Shown here: positions 36,538 to 45,368 of the stretch, piece after piece
Numbering within the stretch: the first letter of the stretch is position 1
How the letters are laid out: each line of letters starts with the position of its first letter
Assembly: GCA_964445985.1 (NCBI GenBank)
Contig: CAYUMU010000024.1
Span: forward strand, 1 to 64,000
Length of the DNA: 64,000 bases
DNA from: CAYUMU01 sp964445985
Lineage (GTDB): Bacteria > Planctomycetota > Planctomycetia > Pirellulales > S012-138
Direction of reading: 5' to 3'
Notes under the pieces: generated by a model
What the model saw: the letters and a program-made list of their open reading frames with translations, nothing else
The model's database searches: none
What the model was told of the DNA's origin: nothing
Position numbers and translations under genes: made by a program

Positions 36538-37965
36538 ATGAAGAACGGTTTTGCATGGTTGGCCCTGATCGCCGGCCTTTCTGTTTCGCTGATGGTAGCC
36601 CGCTCGGCTGCCGCGGCCGAACCCAACGCCGCCGCGAATAACCGGCAGGCCAAGCCAGCCCAGCAGCCCAACATTGTGTTCGTGCTGGTAGACGACATGG
36701 GCTACGCCGACGTGGGCGCCATGGGGGCCAAGGACATCCGCACCCCCAACATCGACCGCCTGGCGACCGAGGGCGTCAAGCTCACCAACTTCTACGCCAA
36801 TGCCCCGGTTTGCTCACCCACTCGCTGCGGCTTCATCACCGGCCGCTGGCAGCAACGCGTGGGCTTTGAATGGGCGCTGGGCTACACCGCCGAGGCCGAG
36901 AAACTGGTCGATGGCGCGTGGACCAAACAAACCGACATGCACCGCGGCATCGGCCTGCCAGCTACCACGCCCGGCATTGCCAAAATGCTCAAACAGGCCG
37001 GCTACGCCACGGGCGCGTTCGGCAAATGGCACCTCGGCTATTCCGACGAATACAACCCCACCCATCATGGCTTCGATGAATACTTTGGCGAACTGCTCGG
37101 CCACGCCGACTACTATCGCCACACCTACTACGACGGCACCTACGCCCTCCGCGATGGCCTCGAAATCTCCAAGGCCGAAGGCTACTTCACCGACCTGATC
37201 AACGAGCGCGCGGCCAACTTCGTCAAAAAACACGCCGCCAACAAGCAGCCCTTCTTTTGCTACGTGCCGCACCTGGCCGTGCATGCTCCGTTCCAACCGC
37301 CGGGCCGGCCCGACCCCAAGGTCACCAGCAAGAACATGCTGCAAGGCAGCCGCGCCGATTACCAAGCCATGCTCGAGCAAGTCGACCAGGGCGTCGGCAT
37401 GTTGCTCGCCGAACTGGAGAAAGCAGGCGTGGCCGAGAACACGCTGTTTGTGTTTTCCAGCGACAACGGCGGTGAGCGGTGGTCCGACAATCGCCCTCTG
37501 TTCCACCACAAGGCCACGCTCTGGGAAGGCGGCATTCGCGTTCCCTGCCTGATGCGTTGGCCCAATGTACTGCCCAAGGGCGAAGTCAGCCCTCAGATGG
37601 CGATCACCATGGACCTCACGGCCACCTTCGCCGCCGTGGCGGGCGCCAAGCCGCCCCAAGATCACAAGCTCGATGGCATCAACCTCATTCCCATGCTGAG
37701 CGGCGACGAGCCGACGGTGAGCGACCGCACGTTCTTCTGGCGGATCAACCGCTCCAACCGCAAAATGCGCGCGGTTCGCCACGGCCAGTGGAAGTATCTC
37801 GACGACGGCGGCACGATGGACCTGCTGTTCGATCTGCAAACCGATATCGGCGAGCGGCACAACCTGCACTTTGAGCACCCCGAAATCGTGGCCGATCTCA
37901 AGCGCCGGCTGGCGGAGTGGGAACAAGAAATGGCAGCCGAGCCCAAGACGTTTTACGTGCGATAG
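36538..37965 (+). CDS. Exported arylsulfatase-type sulfatase
   Basis: 475 aa from ATG 36538, which gives a signal peptide (FAWLALIAGLSVSLMVARSAAAA). Type I sulfatase: metal residues in VFVLVDDMGYADVG (Asp52, Asp53), formylglycine site Cys92 in CSPTRCGFITGRW, the GKWHLG motif near 160, and the C-terminal metal residues in FVFSSDNGG. It needs a formylglycine-generating enzyme, not in this window. Sulfatases are highly expanded in planctomycetes for sulfated algal polysaccharides; the actual substrate is unknown. It stands alone between two toxin-antitoxin pairs. Confidence 0.93.
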   Translation: MKNGFAWLALIAGLSVSLMVARSAAAAEPNAAANNRQAKPAQQPNIVFVLVDDMGYADVGAMGAKDIRTPNIDRLATEGVKLTNFYANAPVCSPTRCGFITGRWQQRVGFEWALGYTAEAEKLVDGAWTKQTDMHRGIGLPATTPGIAKMLKQAGYATGAFGKWHLGYSDEYNPTHHGFDEYFGELLGHADYYRHTYYDGTYALRDGLEISKAEGYFTDLINERAANFVKKHAANKQPFFCYVPHLAVHAPFQPPGRPDPKVTSKNMLQGSRADYQAMLEQVDQGVGMLLAELEKAGVAENTLFVFSSDNGGERWSDNRPLFHHKATLWEGGIRVPCLMRWPNVLPKGEVSPQMAITMDLTATFAAVAGAKPPQDHKLDGINLIPMLSGDEPTVSDRTFFWRINRSNRKMRAVRHGQWKYLDDGGTMDLLFDLQTDIGERHNLHFEHPEIVADLKRRLAEWEQEMAAEPKTFYVR

Positions 37966-37980
37966 GGCCTATCCAATGAC

Positions 37981-38028
37981 TCCCTCGCCCCGCGCGGGAG
38001 AGGGTCGGGGGAAACAGCGTTCTCGGAT
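37981..38028 (+). repeat. Dispersed repeat family E (copy 1)
   Basis: 'cccgcgcggga' palindrome inside 'ccctcgccccgcgcgggag', followed by 'ggggaaacagcgttctcgg'. An inverted copy is at 41491-41540. Confidence 0.65.
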
Positions 38029-38224
38029 AGGCTCTAAGTCCGCGAACGGCACTGTTTCACCGGGCAACTCGTTTGGGCGCCCCCCGCCGCCGCGCATCGT
38101 TTGCCCGTATGTCGGCCACGCCCTTCGCTGGGCTCAAGGACGTGTCGCGCGATCCGTTTCTTGGTCACCACTCGCTTGATATAATCAGGTCATTCTATTT
38201 TGGCCGCGAAGCGGAGTTGCAAAG

Positions 38225-38428
38225 ATGTTGACCATCGAACTGGATCGTGAGGATGATGGTCGCTGGATTGCGGAGGTTTCGGCGCTTCCCGGCGTCATGG
38301 CCTATGGCGATACTCGGCAGGAAGCCATCGATCGCGTTAGCGCCCTCTCGCTAAGAATTTTGGCGGATCGCATCGAGCATGGCGAGAGCGTTCCGGCAAT
38401 TGCCGATGTATTCGCGGTATCGCCGTGA
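38225..38428 (+). CDS. hicB: HicB-family antitoxin
   Basis: 67 aa: MLTIELDREDDGRWIAEVS, LPGVMAYGDTRQEAIDRV is the HicB partial RNase-H fold signature. There is no added DNA-binding domain. Its stop overlaps the hicA GTG start by four bases, so translation is coupled. Antitoxin-first order. Confidence 0.87.
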   Translation: MLTIELDREDDGRWIAEVSALPGVMAYGDTRQEAIDRVSALSLRILADRIEHGESVPAIADVFAVSP

Positions 38429-38634
38429 ATTGGCCAGCGACGAAGGCACGGCGTGTGCTGGCTGCGCTGCAGCGCATTGGCTGGTCGATCAAACGACAAT
38501 CCGGCTCCCATCGCACACTTGAGCGGCAAGGCTGGCCGGACTATGTGTTCGCATTTCACGATGACGTCGAGATTGGCCCGCGCATGCTTGCGCGGCTGGC
38601 CAAGCATACAGGTCTTGAACGTCGAGACCTTTAG
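38425..38634 (+). CDS. hicA: HicA-family mRNA interferase toxin
   Basis: 69 aa from GTG 38425. A double-stranded RNA-binding-like fold: ARRVLAALQRIGWSIKRQS, then the catalytic His in SGSHRTLER near 35, and GPRMLARLAKHTGL at the end. HicA toxins block translation by cleaving or binding mRNA. Overlap with hicB (GTGA) and the shared size and order identify the pair. Confidence 0.87.
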   Translation: MNWPATKARRVLAALQRIGWSIKRQSGSHRTLERQGWPDYVFAFHDDVEIGPRMLARLAKHTGLERRDL

Positions 38635-38658
38635 GGCCGCGTTCTCAGCCCCGCGGCA

Positions 38659-41124
38659 CTACGGGAATGTATTCCCGCCGCCTGTATTGTTGCCGCCGGT
38701 GTTGTTGATTACCGTGCCGCCGCTGTTGTGGCCATCGTAGCCATGGCCGGTGTTGCTGTTGGACTGGTTGTTGGTAAACGTGCCGGAATGGGTGATGTCG
38801 TTGAATAGAAAGCCCGTGCCGCCGTTGTCGCTGGCGGTGTTGTTGGTCATGACGCCGTCGTGTACTTCATAGAAGTCGAAACCGTGGCCGGAGTTGCCGG
38901 TGGCGGAGTTGATGCCGAACAGGCCATGCACGTTTTCGAAGTAGAACCCGGGGCCGCCGTTGAGCGTGGCCACGTTGCCCGTGAACAGGCCCGTGGCTTT
39001 CACGTCGTAGAAGTCGAAGCCGGCCCCCGAGTTGCCCTCGGCCGTGTTGCCGGTGAAGTTGCCATGCACGTCGTAAAAGTAGAAGCCAACGTCTTGATTG
39101 CCCTGGGCCAGGTTGCCGGTGAACGTGCCGGTGTGTCCCACATCCACAAAGTCGAAGCCCGTATAACCATTGCCGATGGCCTGGTTGCCTGAGAAGGTTC
39201 CATTCACGGTGAAGAAGGCGAAACCCGAGTCGGTATTGCCGCTGGCAATGTTGTTGCTCATCGTGCCGTGCGTGCCGACTTCAAAAAACGTGAAGCCATT
39301 GCAATCGTTGCCGCTGGCGATGTTGTGCGAAAAGTCGCCATTGACTTCAAAGAACGTGAAGCCGCAGCCGCCGTTGCCGCTGGCCGTGTTGTAGGTCATG
39401 CTGCCGCCGTGCGCCACATCCAGAAACAAGAAGCCGCCGGCATAGTTTTCGGTCGCCGTATTGCCGGTCACCGTGCCATGCACGGATTCAAACACGAAGC
39501 CCAAGCCGTTGTCATGGGCCACGTTGTTGGCCACCAGGCTGTGGGAGTCGATGTCGCCGAACAAGTAGCCCGCAACCAGGGCTCCGCTCACATGGTTGCC
39601 CGTGATGGTGCTGCCAACCAGGTCGTCGCAACCGCAGAAGCTGGTGGCGATGCCAAACATGCCGCCCACCAGGTTCAAATCGCGCACCGTGTTGTACTCG
39701 TCCAACTCCACGACCGGCCCGAGGAGCGCGGTGTGTTCAATGGTCGGTCGCGCGCCAAAGATGGCCGTGCGGCCGGTTTCTGCCCCGCGGACTTCGAACC
39801 CGGCCCCGCGCAGCGTTTGGCCTTGCTGCATGGCGATGGTGTGGGGCGTGCTGATCGTGCCCTTCGAGCCGTCGGCAATCACCGTGCTGCCAGGGCCTGC
39901 GTTCTGCACCACCGTGTGGGGATTGGCCGTGGTGGCGTCGATCAGCGAAACCGTGCCCACCGGCTGGTTGGTGTCGGCATACAGGGCGGCTTCGTTCACG
40001 ATCGGCGTGACCACGGTCTCGTTGGCCGTGTCGGTAACCACGTCCACATCGCGACGCACGCGGTCCAGCATGCGGCGGCTGAACGGATTCAAACGCTGCC
40101 GCGGTTGGAAGAAGTTGAGCGGCACCTGCACGGCCAACAAGCCGGAGACGCGGTCGTCGCGAATCTGGTCCCAGGTGTACTCGGCGCCCACCATCAGCCG
40201 CGATCCCAGCCCAAACCAGGGCAGGTCAAACGCCGTGAGCTCCAGCCGCGTGCGCGGACCCGAAGCATTGGGGAAGCCGGCCGCGCCCGCTTCAAAATGA
40301 TATCCGCCGGCGTAGGATCGCAGTTCGAAGGCGTTGTTGTCTCCCCAGGCGCTCAGCAGGGCGCCCACCTCGGCGTCGAAGCCGTAGTAGCCTCGTTCGT
40401 ATTCTTCCACGATCACGCCACCGCCGCTAATCACGCGGATGGTGTTGTTTTGAAATACGGCGTAAGCATCACCGCCAAAGCCCAGCGGCCCGCCCTGGGA
40501 GCTGACCAGCTTGGAGCCCTCGGTGGCAATGTAGCCATTGACGCGGAAGTCCCACACGTAGCTCTTCAGTTCCAAGCCCACGGTCACCTGGTCGAAGGTG
40601 TTGCCGGTATTGCTCCAGCGATAGTCGTAGAAGCCATAGCCGCCCAGGATCAGGTCGTCTTCGACAATCGACCGCAAGCCTAAACCCCAGTTGCCTTCGC
40701 GGTTATCGAGATCATCGAACTGGCCGCGCACGTCGGCGAACAGCAGGGTCGATTCGTCTTCCCACAGGGAGATGAAGCCCAGCGCGTCGGCCAGCACGCG
40801 GTTGTCGCCCAGCCGCACTTCCGAGGCCGCGTAGCTTCCCCAGTACGAGCCTGCCGTGGGAGCCACGTTCGCCCGCGATCTCCGCATGGGCACATCGTCG
40901 CCGTGGGTTTGAGCGTTGAGCTTCGCCACCGACCGCCGCAGGCTGACGAGTTCGACCGGCGCGCTCTCGCTGCCGGAGGCAGCGGAATTACCGAGGGAAT
41001 CGTCAATGGTTGCCAACTCGGGCAATCCCCCGTCGGCGCCGGGACCTTGGGCCGAAGCCACCATCGCCACGGCAGCCCAGACTGTGCAGCCGAGCATCCA
41101 CGCTAAACAAACTGGCTTGGCCAT
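38659..41124 (-). CDS. Large exported beta-barrel / parallel beta-helix surface protein
   Basis: 821 aa from ATG 41124 (signal peptide CLAWMLGCTVWAAVAMVASA); an upstream TTG would add 13 residues. Residues ~80-330 alternate aromatic strands and turns (GYGFYDYRWSNTGNTFDQV, ERGYYGFDAEVGALLSAWG), like inverse-autotransporter (intimin/invasin) beta domains, followed by a linker NPFSRRMLDRVRRDVDV. From ~430 on lie about eleven right-handed beta-helix coils of 22-24 residues built as GFxFxxV then FxxNxAxGN. This suggests an outer-membrane anchor with a surface-exposed fibre. The barrel assignment is inference. The C-terminus is Asn/Gly-rich. Confidence 0.7.
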   Translation of the reverse strand: MAKPVCLAWMLGCTVWAAVAMVASAQGPGADGGLPELATIDDSLGNSAASGSESAPVELVSLRRSVAKLNAQTHGDDVPMRRSRANVAPTAGSYWGSYAASEVRLGDNRVLADALGFISLWEDESTLLFADVRGQFDDLDNREGNWGLGLRSIVEDDLILGGYGFYDYRWSNTGNTFDQVTVGLELKSYVWDFRVNGYIATEGSKLVSSQGGPLGFGGDAYAVFQNNTIRVISGGGVIVEEYERGYYGFDAEVGALLSAWGDNNAFELRSYAGGYHFEAGAAGFPNASGPRTRLELTAFDLPWFGLGSRLMVGAEYTWDQIRDDRVSGLLAVQVPLNFFQPRQRLNPFSRRMLDRVRRDVDVVTDTANETVVTPIVNEAALYADTNQPVGTVSLIDATTANPHTVVQNAGPGSTVIADGSKGTISTPHTIAMQQGQTLRGAGFEVRGAETGRTAIFGARPTIEHTALLGPVVELDEYNTVRDLNLVGGMFGIATSFCGCDDLVGSTITGNHVSGALVAGYLFGDIDSHSLVANNVAHDNGLGFVFESVHGTVTGNTATENYAGGFLFLDVAHGGSMTYNTASGNGGCGFTFFEVNGDFSHNIASGNDCNGFTFFEVGTHGTMSNNIASGNTDSGFAFFTVNGTFSGNQAIGNGYTGFDFVDVGHTGTFTGNLAQGNQDVGFYFYDVHGNFTGNTAEGNSGAGFDFYDVKATGLFTGNVATLNGGPGFYFENVHGLFGINSATGNSGHGFDFYEVHDGVMTNNTASDNGGTGFLFNDITHSGTFTNNQSNSNTGHGYDGHNSGGTVINNTGGNNTGGGNTFP

Positions 41125-41557
41125 GATGGACACGCACGCCCCCCCCAAAAGAGAACTATCCAAGTCTCGCTACGGCACTCCACGGCGCAAGCCGTGTTTG
41201 CCCTATACTCCGGAGCATCGGCAGCCACGACAGAATGCATCAGCAAAGAACAAACGGGGCATACAGGTTATGTGGCTAGAAAGAATTGTCCACAGAACCG
41301 GCAGGCAACTTGCGCACCAGCGCAAACCCTGACGAATATCGGCTGCCGACAGCAAGCGTGAAACCGATTGCGCCCAACATGCAGATCAATCCCAATGTTC
41401 CGATTAGGTAAGAAGTCGCGCGCGGGTGCAACGAGCGCGGGGGGCGGGAAGCGTTGCACTGCCGCCGACCGCTCGACTTTGGAATGCCGATCTGAGAACG
41501 CTGTTTCCCCTCCAACCCAGTCCCGCGCGGGGGCGAGGGCACATTTCGATAACCAGG
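41125..41557. other. Intergenic with inverted copy of repeat family E (41491-41540)
   Basis: 433 bp upstream of the beta-helix protein gene. It should hold its promoter. The family E copy at 41491-41540 is inverted relative to 37981-38028. Confidence 0.5.
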
Positions 41558-43027
41558 TTAGGGGGTTTGAAACGCCGGCTCGATCACGCGATAGGTTCGC
41601 CAACGCCCTCGCAGAAAGCGAATCAGGTAAATGGTGCCCAGCACCCACAGCCAGGCGGTGATCAGGGCCCAACAGCCGTAGAGCCCGAGTCCCAGCACCT
41701 GCACGGCCACGAGGCTGCCGCCAATCAAGCTTCCGGCCATGCCGATGGTGGTGAACAGCACAAACCGCGTATCGCCGGCCCCTTTGATCGCGCTGACGAA
41801 GATCAGATTGAAGGCGTCGAACAGGTTGTAGGCCGCCACGAAACGCAAGAGCACAATCGTGGTATGGCGAATCTGCTCGGCCTCGGTCCCGCTCCCCTTA
41901 AAGCCCAGCAAGAACAGGTCGGGCGTGAGCACATACAGGAGCGACAGCACCGTCATATAGAAGGTCGCCAGGCCGCAACTGGTCCAGGTTGCCCTCGCGG
42001 CCAGGTCGTCGCGATTGTCTCCCAAGTATTGCCCCACCAACGTGGTCACGGCGATGGAAAGGCCCATGATTGGCATGAACGCCAGCGTGCCCACGCTGAA
42101 CGCCAGGTTGGTTGCCGCCAGTTCCACGGCCCCAAACCGGCCCACCAGCAGCACAAACAACGTAAATCCGGTGACTTCCAGCACCAGTTGCACGCCGGCC
42201 GGCCCGCCGAATCGCAGCAGCCGCAGAAACTTGTGGATATCCAGTTGCCAATCCAAGGTGCGATGCCGCAACCGTTCTTCCTTGCGCAAGAACAGGGCCA
42301 GATAGACCAGCATTTTGGATAGCAAGGCCGCGTTCGTGGCCCAGGCCGCGCCGGCGATCCCCCATTCGGGAAATCCCAGCATGCCGAAGATCCACAGGTA
42401 ATCGAGCAGCACGTTCACCCCCGCCGCGCCGGCTTCGACCAGCATTACCGTGCGAGTCTGCCCTCGCCCGGTAAAGAACGACGACAACGAGGCCGACATC
42501 AAGAACGCGGGCGAACCCCAACACAGAATCTGAAAATACTCCACCTCCAGCGCTTGCACCGCAGGGCTGTGATTGGCCCAACTGAAAAGCGCCGGGGCCA
42601 ACGGAATGGTCGCCAGAATCAAGGGGCTAGCCAGCAGGGCCATCCAGATCCCTTGCCACACGTAACTGCCAATCTCTTGCGGCCGCTTGGCGCCGTAAAA
42701 CTGCGACACGAACGTGGTCACGTACTGACAAATGCCCAGCGGCAGGCAGAGCGCGGCGAACGAGACCACACCCGCCGGCAGCGAGGCCGCCATGGCATCG
42801 CCGCTATAGCGGAACAAAAACATGCGGTCGATGAAGTGCATGATCGTCCACGAAACCGTGGAAACGATCAGCGGAATCGCCAGTCGCAGCACGTCGCGTC
42901 CACCGGCCGGCGCGGACCACCACCCCGTCGACAATGGAATTGCCGTCGCGATTTCGTCCGAGCGTATTTCTAGTGCAGGCGACGCGTAAGCGGTGAGCGC
43001 GTCTACCCGTTCCTTGGGGGTGGCCAT
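41558..43027 (-). CDS. MATE-family efflux transporter
   Basis: 489 aa from ATG 43027 (MATPKERV); an upstream ATG adds 22 Arg/Pro-rich residues. Twelve membrane segments in two halves, with MATE marks: RLAIPLIVSTVSWTIMHFID at the start and, in the second half, AATNLAFSVGTLAFMPIMG, then VTTLVGQYLGDN. These proteins export cationic drugs or metabolites with Na+ or H+. The substrate is unknown. It follows hemA by 151 bp on the same strand and may be in the same transcript. Confidence 0.9.
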   Translation of the reverse strand: MATPKERVDALTAYASPALEIRSDEIATAIPLSTGWWSAPAGGRDVLRLAIPLIVSTVSWTIMHFIDRMFLFRYSGDAMAASLPAGVVSFAALCLPLGICQYVTTFVSQFYGAKRPQEIGSYVWQGIWMALLASPLILATIPLAPALFSWANHSPAVQALEVEYFQILCWGSPAFLMSASLSSFFTGRGQTRTVMLVEAGAAGVNVLLDYLWIFGMLGFPEWGIAGAAWATNAALLSKMLVYLALFLRKEERLRHRTLDWQLDIHKFLRLLRFGGPAGVQLVLEVTGFTLFVLLVGRFGAVELAATNLAFSVGTLAFMPIMGLSIAVTTLVGQYLGDNRDDLAARATWTSCGLATFYMTVLSLLYVLTPDLFLLGFKGSGTEAEQIRHTTIVLLRFVAAYNLFDAFNLIFVSAIKGAGDTRFVLFTTIGMAGSLIGGSLVAVQVLGLGLYGCWALITAWLWVLGTIYLIRFLRGRWRTYRVIEPAFQTP

Positions 43028-43178
43028 TTCCGACTTTGAAAGGGGAGGGGGAGCGCGCGGGCGTGCGCGCCAGAACGGTGCATCTTTCCCCACTTTAGAC
43101 CCAAAGGGAAGGGGGCCAGGTTCGCGCCCCGCCGCAAAAATCGGCGCAAGTGCCAGCGGCCCAATGAACTGCAGCCCG

Positions 43179-44456
43179 TTAATCTTTGAGGTGGAACAAC
43201 CGCTTCAGCGCTTCCAGCAGCGCGTGCGGATGGCCGCCTCGGGCTTCATCCCGGAGCGACTCCAGCGGCGGATGCAGCAACTTGTTGATCAGCCGATCGA
43301 ACGACCGCTCAATTTCGGCCCGGTCGCGGTCTTTCAGCTCGGGCAGCTTATTGAACAGCCGCCGCAACTCGTCTTCCTTGGGCTGCTGCATGCCCTGTTT
43401 GAGCCGATGAATGATCGGCCCGGTGGCCCTGCGGTTGAGGTCCGCCATGAACTCGGCGGCTTCGGCTTCCACAATCCGCAGTGCCGCTGGCAGTTCCTTC
43501 TCGCGTTCTTTGCGGTTGCGTTCACACGCCTTTTGCAAGTCGTCGATCGAGTACAAATACGCGCTCAGCCCATGCTCGCCGATGGCCGGATCGAAGTCGC
43601 GGGGGATTGCCAGATCGAGAATGAACAGCGGCTTTTGCGAGCGGGCGTCTTCAATTTTGCGGTAATCTTCGAGCGTGACGATCGGTCGATCGGCGCCGGT
43701 GGTGCTGACCACCAGGTCGGCTTCCACGAGCTCGTGATGCAAGCGTTCCCAGGGTGCAGCGCGGCCATTCCATTCGGCGGCCAGGCGCTCGGCCCTTTGG
43801 ATGCTGCGGTTGATCACGACCACGTCGCGGGCGCCTTCGTCGGCCAGATAGAGGAGGGTTTCCTGGCCCATTTCGCCAGCGCCGATGACGAGCACGCGTT
43901 TGTCGTCGAAGCGTTCAAAGAACTGGCTGGCCACGTCGGCCACGGCCACGCTGGGAATACTGACCCGCTTGCGGCTGATTTTGGTTTCGGTGGTCACCCG
44001 TTTGGCGGTGCGGAGCGCCGCCTGAAACACGCTATGAGTAACCGGCCCCGTGGAGTTGTGTTCGCAGGCCAGGTCGTAGGCCTGCTTTACCTGCGACAGA
44101 ATTTGCGGTTCGCCGACCACCATGCTGTCGAGCCCGGCGGCCACGGTGAACAGGTGCAGAATGGCGTCTTCGCCGGTGCGTTCGAACAGGTCGTCGAACA
44201 CGTCGTACAGCTCGATGCCATGGAAGGTGGCCATGAACTCGGCCACCTCATGATGGCTAGGCGCGATCAGCACGTCGTCGGTGGCCGTGTAGAGCTCGAC
44301 TCGATTGCAAGTGCTGAGCAGCACCGCCTCGGTATGCGGAAAACGGACCCGCAATCCGGCCAGCGCGGCCTCGGCCTGGGCGGGCGTGAATGCCAACCGC
44401 TCGCGGACGCGAACATTGCTGCCATGGTGCGAGCAGCCGACGAGTTGGAGCTTCAT
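43179..44456 (-). CDS. hemA: Glutamyl-tRNA reductase
   Basis: Reduces glutamyl-tRNA to glutamate-1-semialdehyde, the first step of tetrapyrrole synthesis in the C5 pathway. 425 aa from ATG 44456; the open frame continues 236 codons upstream but those residues belong to another frame of the preceding gene. The catalytic Cys50 is in LLSTCNRVELY, HLFTVAAGLDSMVVGEPQI near 105 is the family signature, the NADPH-binding loop is VLVIGAGEMGQ near 190, and the C-terminal dimerisation helices end at LFHLKD. The start overlaps the upstream gene by four bases (ATGA), so they are translationally coupled. Confidence 0.97.
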   Translation of the reverse strand: MKLQLVGCSHHGSNVRVRERLAFTPAQAEAALAGLRVRFPHTEAVLLSTCNRVELYTATDDVLIAPSHHEVAEFMATFHGIELYDVFDDLFERTGEDAILHLFTVAAGLDSMVVGEPQILSQVKQAYDLACEHNSTGPVTHSVFQAALRTAKRVTTETKISRKRVSIPSVAVADVASQFFERFDDKRVLVIGAGEMGQETLLYLADEGARDVVVINRSIQRAERLAAEWNGRAAPWERLHHELVEADLVVSTTGADRPIVTLEDYRKIEDARSQKPLFILDLAIPRDFDPAIGEHGLSAYLYSIDDLQKACERNRKEREKELPAALRIVEAEAAEFMADLNRRATGPIIHRLKQGMQQPKEDELRRLFNKLPELKDRDRAEIERSFDRLINKLLHPPLESLRDEARGGHPHALLEALKRLFHLKD

Positions 44457-45364
44457 ACGGCGCTCCTGGGAGCGCCGGCTGCCACTGGGGGCGCTTTCAC
44501 CAGGCATCCCGGCTCGTGGCGCAGGGCCGTGGGTTCGCCTTCGCGGGGCCGGCCGTGACGCGGGTCGAGCACCAGGGCCGTGAGCGTGACCACCACCAGC
44601 ACAAATGTCGCCAGCGTGAGGTAGGCCACCTTCTTGCCCTGGCGGGCTGGCTTGTAGACCAGGTTGAACGTCGCCGCCGCCAACATCCACGCGGCCAGCG
44701 CCGAAGAACTGAGCACCACGGGGTCGCTCCACCAGACCTCGCCGTACTTGATCTTGCTGAGCAGCACGCCCGACAAAAAGCCGCCGATCAGCATGATGCC
44801 AGACAACGAAATCGCCCGGCCGTTGGTCTTTTGCAACCATTCCAAGCTCGGCAGCTTGAAGCCTTCCCGCGGCGGCAGCTTTTTGTGTTTGAGTCGCCAC
44901 GACTGAATGAGATACATCACGCCCGACATGAACCCAATCGCCGCCGCCACGGTTCCCAGCAGCAAAAACACGCCGTGCGTGGTGGCCACATAGCGGCTGA
45001 ACCCGGCCTGGGTGGGAAATCGCTGGTGGCTGGCCCAAAACTGCGCCACGGCCACGAGCACCAACACCAGCGGCAGCGTGAACAGCCCAATGGGATTGCG
45101 CGGATGGTAGGCCACGAGATACAGATAGACGCCGGCCAGCACCCAGGCGGCCAGCAAGTACCAATCGAACTCGCTCACCAGGAAGTCGCGCTCGGTGAAC
45201 CAGCGATGGGCCAGGAACATGGTCTGGGCGGCAAACCCGGCCCCGGCAAACACCATCATCACGGCCCCGCGAATGCCGCTTTGAAACAGGAGCCGCGTGA
45301 GTTCTAAACCAAATGCCACCAGGTAGCTGGCGGCGAAGCAGGTGATGGTGATATTTCCGAACAT
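44453..45364 (-). CDS. CcsA/HemX-family cytochrome c assembly membrane protein
   Basis: 303 aa with eight hydrophobic segments. It fits the HemX/CcsA (CcmC-like) family: conserved His in LVAYHPRNP and in the tail of WASHQRFP, and THGVFLLLGTVAAAIGFMSG. In many bacteria HemX is encoded beside hemA and affects its level; CcsA proteins handle heme for cytochrome c. The tryptophan-rich WWD loop of true CcsA is not evident, only KYGEVWWSDP, so HemX-like is the better reading. Four-base overlap with hemA, and 4 nt after the sigma-54 activator gene. Confidence 0.85.
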   Translation of the reverse strand: MFGNITITCFAASYLVAFGLELTRLLFQSGIRGAVMMVFAGAGFAAQTMFLAHRWFTERDFLVSEFDWYLLAAWVLAGVYLYLVAYHPRNPIGLFTLPLVLVLVAVAQFWASHQRFPTQAGFSRYVATTHGVFLLLGTVAAAIGFMSGVMYLIQSWRLKHKKLPPREGFKLPSLEWLQKTNGRAISLSGIMLIGGFLSGVLLSKIKYGEVWWSDPVVLSSSALAAWMLAAATFNLVYKPARQGKKVAYLTLATFVLVVVTLTALVLDPRHGRPREGEPTALRHEPGCLVKAPPVAAGAPRSAV

Positions 45365-45368
45365 GGAT

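Noticed and set aside
39268..40683. 471-codon open frame antisense to the beta-helix protein gene
   Set aside because: Periodic only because the sense strand encodes repeats; low-complexity and without a start signal.
44457..45164. 236-codon N-terminal extension of hemA
   Set aside because: It overlaps the HemX-like gene in another frame, and the family N-terminus begins exactly at ATG 44456.
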